Position numbers and translations under genes: made by a program. From Solirubrobacteraceae bacterium (GTDB lineage Bacteria; Actinomycetota; Thermoleophilia; Solirubrobacterales; Solirubrobacteraceae): a DNA stretch of 7,092 nucleotides. The stretch is taken from contig JAICUS010000314.1 of assembly GCA_025935735.1 (NCBI GenBank), forward strand, positions 1 through 7,092, given 5' to 3'. The notes under the pieces are model-generated. The model was not told the DNA's origin and did no database searches. It saw nothing but the letters and a program-made list of their open reading frames with translations. This document shows, one piece after another, positions 4,413 through 7,092 of this stretch (positions are counted from its first letter, which is position 1; each line of letters begins with the position of its first letter).

Positions 4413-6218
4413 GCGGATCGACGGTGCCTTGCCGCGGCGGATGCGGACGGTCTTGGTGACGCTCTTCCAGCCCGGCTTGGAGACGACGATGGACAGCCGG
4501 ACGCCCGGCTTGAGCCCTCGCCGCACGAGCCGCGCCAGCGACAGCGTGCCCGAGACGCGCCGCTTCTTGTAGGTCTTGTGCAGCGCCTTCGGGCAGTGCC
4601 CGTGGCAGGTCACGCGGACGGTGGCGCCCCGCGGCACGTGCCGCAGGGTGAGCTTGGTCAGGCGCGTCGGCGACGAGTAGGCGTAGGCGAGCGTCACGTG
4701 CATCGCCCGCTTCGCGCGCGGCGCGGTCGGGACCACCGGGGCGGCCGGCGTGCCGCCGCCGCCCGAGGGCGTGCCGCCGCCGCCCGAGGGGGTGCCGCCG
4801 CCGCCCGTGGGCGTGCCGCCTTGAGCCGCCGGGGCGGCGATCGTGAAGTGCCGCACGACCGGCGTCGGGTCGGCGTTGCCATACGCGTCGACCGCATCGG
4901 CCTCCACCACGTATGCGCCGGGGCTCAGGCCGGAGATGACGTCGGCGCTGCCGCCGGAGCACGCGGTGAAGCCCGGCTTGATGGGAGACGGCTGGTCGGC
5001 GTAGACCTGGCAGCGGAACGACGAGCCCGGCTCGGAGGAGGCGAACGCGTAGGTGATCGTGCTGTCGGTGGTGGTCGCCCCGTCGGCCGGCCCGGCGGTG
5101 ACCGTCGTCTCGGGTGGCGTCGCGTCGATCGCGAACGTCCGGCTGTCCACGCTGGAGACGTGCCCGACCTTGTCCGTGGCCTGGACCGAGAACGTGTGGG
5201 TCCCGCCGGGGAGGTTCGACACCGAGTGCGACGTCCCGCTCTTGCAGGTCACCGGCGCGCCGTCGACCCGGCATTGCACGGCCTGGATGCCGCTGCCCGA
5301 GCCGTCGCTCGCGGAGAAGGTCCAGGTCTGCGTGCTGCCGGGCCCGAACGTCTGGTTGCCCGGGCCGCTGGTGATCGCCACCGTCGGGCTCGTGTTGTCG
5401 ACGTTGAACGTGCGCCCGGCGGACGTCGTGGAGGTATACGGGTCGGACGCCTTCACGGTCAGCGTGTACTGGCCATCGCGGACGCCGGTGGAGCTCCAGT
5501 TGAACGCCTGGCCGCTCACGGCCCCCGAGGCGTCCTGGCCGTCGACGAGGAAGTGGTAGGTCAGCGTGTCGCCGTCGGCATCCGCTCCGGTCGCGCGCAG
5601 CGTCGTCAGGCCGGAGACGTAGGCCGCGGGCTGGTCGGCGGTCACGGTCGGCGCGGCGTTGGGGTTGACCGTCAGCAGGATGTAGGCGGGCCCGCCGTAG
5701 CCGTAGGCGCCGTAGAACGTGCCGGGCACGGGGTTGCCGGTCGTGGTCCACGAGCACTGCCCGTTGCCGTCGTCGTGGTCGTTGTAGCCGTTGTCGGAGT
5801 AGTCGTCGTCCTGGAAGCCGACCTGCAGGTACGACTGGGTCGTGACCCGGTAGAACGCGCCCTGGATGCTGTTGATGCGGGTGGTCGGCAGCGTCGTCGC
5901 ACCGCCGACCGACGAGTAGATGCCGGCGAGGCCGTAGAACTCGCTCGGGTTGGTGGTCCAGGGGTCGGGGTTGACGTAGCGCTTCCACGTGTCGCCGCTG
6001 CCGCCTGTCTGCTCGCAGCCGTTCGCCTCGATCTTCACGTGGCTGCCGGCCGGGAACGTGTACCCCGTGTTCGTCCTGGATTGGCCGACCGCCGGCTCGT
6101 CGTAGCACTGCTGGTTGGCGCCCAGCGAGGGGCAGTTCGCTCGTCCGACCGCGGGATGGATCGCGAGCAGAATGGTGAGTAGCGCGAGAACACTCGACAG
6201 GCGTGCGGCCGTACCCAT
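4410..6218 (-). CDS. Secreted multidomain protein: LecA-like N-terminal domain (tentative), three Ig-like domains, Gly-rich linker, C-terminal module
   Basis: A 602-residue predicted exported protein. Residues 1-27 are a signal peptide (Arg6, a hydrophobic core, and GRA before Asn28). Residues 28-186 form a distinct Tyr/Asn/Asp-rich domain with cysteines at 29, 38, 68 and 155. Its pattern (HVKIEANG, LPTTRIN, YLQVGF, then an acidic DDDYSDNGYNDHDDG at 137-151) recalls the calcium-dependent galactose lectin LecA/PA-IL; this is tentative. Three Ig-like domains follow: 189-277 (cadherin/PKD-like, DADGDTLTY), 278-367 (C316/C325, FSVQATDKVGH) and 368-460 (C403/C420, VEADAVDAYGN). Residues 467-491 are a TPSGGGG linker. 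The C-terminal module at 503-602 has the VPRGATVRVTCHGHCPK motif and ends in RRGKAPS, a form I associate with Thermoleophilia secreted proteins. No membrane anchor or enzyme motif is visible. The ATG at 6218 has an SD (AAGGTGG) 7 nt upstream. It follows glgB by 74 bp and is probably co-transcribed with the downstream cyclase. Likely a surface adhesin or glycan-binding protein. Confidence 0.85.
   Translation of the reverse strand: MGTAARLSSVLALLTILLAIHPAVGRANCPSLGANQQCYDEPAVGQSRTNTGYTFPAGSHVKIEANGCEQTGGSGDTWKRYVNPDPWTTNPSEFYGLAGIYSSVGGATTLPTTRINSIQGAFYRVTTQSYLQVGFQDDDYSDNGYNDHDDGNGQCSWTTTGNPVPGTFYGAYGYGGPAYILLTVNPNAAPTVTADQPAAYVSGLTTLRATGADADGDTLTYHFLVDGQDASGAVSGQAFNWSSTGVRDGQYTLTVKASDPYTSTTSAGRTFNVDNTSPTVAITSGPGNQTFGPGSTQTWTFSASDGSGSGIQAVQCRVDGAPVTCKSGTSHSVSNLPGGTHTFSVQATDKVGHVSSVDSRTFAIDATPPETTVTAGPADGATTTDSTITYAFASSEPGSSFRCQVYADQPSPIKPGFTACSGGSADVISGLSPGAYVVEADAVDAYGNADPTPVVRHFTIAAPAAQGGTPTGGGGTPSGGGGTPSGGGGTPAAPVVPTAPRAKRAMHVTLAYAYSSPTRLTKLTLRHVPRGATVRVTCHGHCPKALHKTYKKRRVSGTLSLARLVRRGLKPGVRLSIVVSKPGWKSVTKTVRIRRGKAPSIR
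4746..4814 (-). repeat. 21-bp tandem repeat encoding a TPSGGGG linker
   Basis: Three consecutive 21-bp units encode TPTGGGG, TPSGGGG and TPSGGGG (residues 469-489), followed by a last TP. The units are nearly identical at DNA level, unlike the diverged domain repeats nearby, so copy number may vary between strains by slippage. The stretch joins the last Ig-like domain to the C-terminal module as a flexible spacer. Confidence 0.9.
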
Positions 6219-6225
6219 AGCCGCG

Positions 6226-6232
6226 CCACCTT
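6226..6232 (-). promoter_or_regulatory. Ribosome binding site of the 602-residue secreted-protein gene
   Basis: AAGGTGG (6232-6226 on minus) lies 7 nt before the ATG at 6218. It is the best SD-like match in the window. It decides the start of this gene, placing it just before a good signal peptide. Confidence 0.65.
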
Positions 6233-6236
6233 AAGA

Positions 6237-6250
6237 GGACCCGGCGGTCC
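6237..6250 (-). terminator. Small GC hairpin between glgB and the 602-residue gene
   Basis: On the minus strand GGACC - GCCG - GGTCC makes a perfect 5-bp stem with a 4-nt loop, followed by TCTTAAGG. It sits 43 nt past the glgB stop and just upstream of the SD of the next gene. It could be a weak glgB terminator or part of the 5' leader of the secreted-protein gene. The stem is short. Confidence 0.3.
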
Positions 6251-6273
6251 GGAGGATCGGCCATTCGTCCTTT

Positions 6274-6289
6274 TGTCAGCCGGCTGGCA
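6274..6289. promoter_or_regulatory. 16-bp dyad just after the glgB stop
   Basis: TG-t-CAGCCGGCTG-g-CA is a near-perfect palindrome centred on CAGCCGGCTG (6277-6286), beginning 3 nt beyond the glgB stop codon. With no loop it suits a protein-binding dyad better than an RNA hairpin. On the minus strand CTGACA (6279-6274) within it matches 5 of 6 bases of a -35 hexamer, but no good -10 follows. It could be an operator for the downstream secreted-protein/cyclase unit. Confidence 0.3.
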
Positions 6290-6292
6290 GGG

Positions 6293-7092
6293 CTACGCGT
6301 CTTCGGTGTCCGGCACGAGCCACAGGGCCGCGAGCGGCGGCAGCGTGAACTCGGCCGAGAACGGCTGGCCGTGCCAGCCGATGCCCTCGGCCTCGACGCC
6401 GCCGAGGTTGCCCTGGTTGGAGCCGCCGTAGTACTCCGCGTCGGTGTTGAGCCGCTCGGTCCAGCGGCCCGAGCGCGGCAGCCCGAGCCGGTAGCCGTGG
6501 CGCGGCGTGGGCGACAGGTTCATCGCCACGACGACGATCCGCTCGGAGTCGCGGCTGCGGCGGGCGAACGCGAACACGTTGTCGTCGGCCGCGTTGGCCT
6601 CGATCCACCAGAAGCCCGTGCCGTCGTCGTCCATCTCCCACAGCGCCGGCTCGGCCTTGTAGGCGCGATTGAGGTCGCGCACCAGCGACTGGATGCCGGC
6701 GTGCTCTGGGCGCTCGAGCAGGTGCCAGTCGAGCGAGCGGTCGTGGCTCCACTCGGCCTCCTGGGCGAACTCCTGGCCCATGAACAGCAGCTTCTTGCCG
6801 GGATGCGACCACATATAGCCGTACAGCGCGCGCAGGTTGGCCAGCTTCTGCCAGCGGTCGCCCGGCATCTTGTTGAGCAGTGAGCCCTTGCCGTGCACGA
6901 CCTCGTCGTGGGAGAGCGGCAGGATGAAGTTCTCCGTGAACGCGTAGACGAGGCTGAAGGTCAGCTCGTGGTGGTGCCAGCGGCGGTAGATCGGGTCGTG
7001 CTGGAAGTAGGCCAGCGTGTCGTGCATCCAGCCCATGTTCCACTTGAAGCCGAAGCCCAGCCCGCCCAGATACGTGGGCCGCGACACGCCCG
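6293..7092 (-). CDS. glgB: 1,4-alpha-glucan branching enzyme (GlgB), C-terminal 266 residues, cut by the window edge
   Basis: GlgB is a cytoplasmic GH13 enzyme that cuts alpha-1,4-glucan chains and reattaches them by alpha-1,6 links to branch glycogen. The gene enters from the right edge, already within the catalytic barrel at [20 protein letters not shown], which aligns closely with the E. coli protein just after its catalytic Glu. Next come WMHDTLAYF, the [13 protein letters not shown] motif with the conserved transition-state Asp (codon 6905-6907), [36 protein letters not shown], and SLDWHLLE. The C-terminal beta domain includes [30 protein letters not shown] and the family-typical end [11 protein letters not shown]. 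The stop TAG is at 6295-6293. The nucleophile Asp and N-terminal domains lie outside the window. Such genes often sit near glgE/treS, which cannot be checked here. Confidence 0.97.
   Translation of the reverse strand, partial: GVSRPTYLGGLGFGFKWNMGWMHDTLAYFQHDPIYRRWHHHELTFSLVYAFTENFILPLSHDEVVHGKGSLLNKMPGDRWQKLANLRALYGYMWSHPGKKLLFMGQEFAQEAEWSHDRSLDWHLLERPEHAGIQSLVRDLNRAYKAEPALWEMDDDGTGFWWIEANAADDNVFAFARRSRDSERIVVVAMNLSPTPRHGYRLGLPRSGRWTERLNTDAEYYGGSNQGNLGGVEAEGIGWHGQPFSAEFTLPPLAALWLVPDTEDA

Noticed and set aside
4746..4819. CRISPR-like short repeats
   Set aside because: The units are contiguous and in frame with no spacers; they encode a Gly-rich linker.
4578..6182. A 534-codon plus-strand frame antisense to the 602-residue gene
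   Set aside because: Its product is Val/Gly/Arg-rich low complexity, as expected for the reverse of a Thr/Ser/Asp-rich protein with GC-rich codons.
3328..6264. A 978-codon minus-strand frame spanning the secreted protein and cyclase
   Set aside because: It is the same strand read in another frame, giving Arg/Pro-rich noise, while the two annotated frames give a signal peptide, Ig-like domains and a complete GGDEF domain.
7085..7087. GTG near the right edge as the start of a 264-residue gene
   Set aside because: It lies inside a conserved GlgB barrel motif (GVSRPT), so the gene continues beyond the window.

Overview
This is a very GC-rich, gene-dense window: about 97% coding, with the longest gap between genes 74 bp, so no gene-free stretch exceeds 300 bases. 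The gene content points to Actinomycetota, most likely class Thermoleophilia (Solirubrobacterales and relatives). The reasons are the GC-rich third positions, the trehalose/glycogen genes, and above all several secreted proteins built from Ig-like repeats with paired cysteines, FN3-like repeats and basic beta-rich C-terminal modules that I associate with that class. The taxonomic call is inference from style, not from a marker gene.

Layout. Both edges carry cut genes of alpha-glucan/trehalose metabolism on the minus strand: the N-terminus of malto-oligosyltrehalose trehalohydrolase (treZ, 1-226) and the C-terminal 266 residues of the 1,4-alpha-glucan branching enzyme (glgB, 6293-7092). Between them lie five complete genes. 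In order: a secreted 301-residue Ig-like protein (+, 289-1194); a cytoplasmic nucleoside hydrolase (-, 1197-2120); a secreted 408-residue FN3-like protein (+, 2150-3376); a membrane diguanylate cyclase (-, 3354-4373); and a secreted 602-residue multidomain protein (-, 4410-6218) with a possible LecA-like N-terminal domain, three Ig-like domains, a Gly-rich linker and a C-terminal module.

How they may work together. The 602-residue protein and the cyclase are 36 bp apart on one strand and look co-transcribed, suggesting a surface or adhesion protein paired with c-di-GMP signalling. A two-armed hairpin starts exactly at the stop codon of the first gene and ends 9 nt before the start of the second. 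The two plus-strand secreted genes are wedged tail-to-tail against minus-strand enzymes: a 2-bp gap at 1195-1196 and a 23-bp antiparallel overlap at 3354-3376. Each has a GC-rich hairpin at or just past its stop. The nucleoside hydrolase and the FN3-like gene start back-to-back only 29 bp apart, with no Shine-Dalgarno on either side.

I found no RNA genes, mobile elements, CRISPR arrays or attachment sites. No clearly new system is demonstrable; the best leads are the secreted lectin-like protein/cyclase pair and the hairpins built into gene ends and the treZ ribosome binding site.
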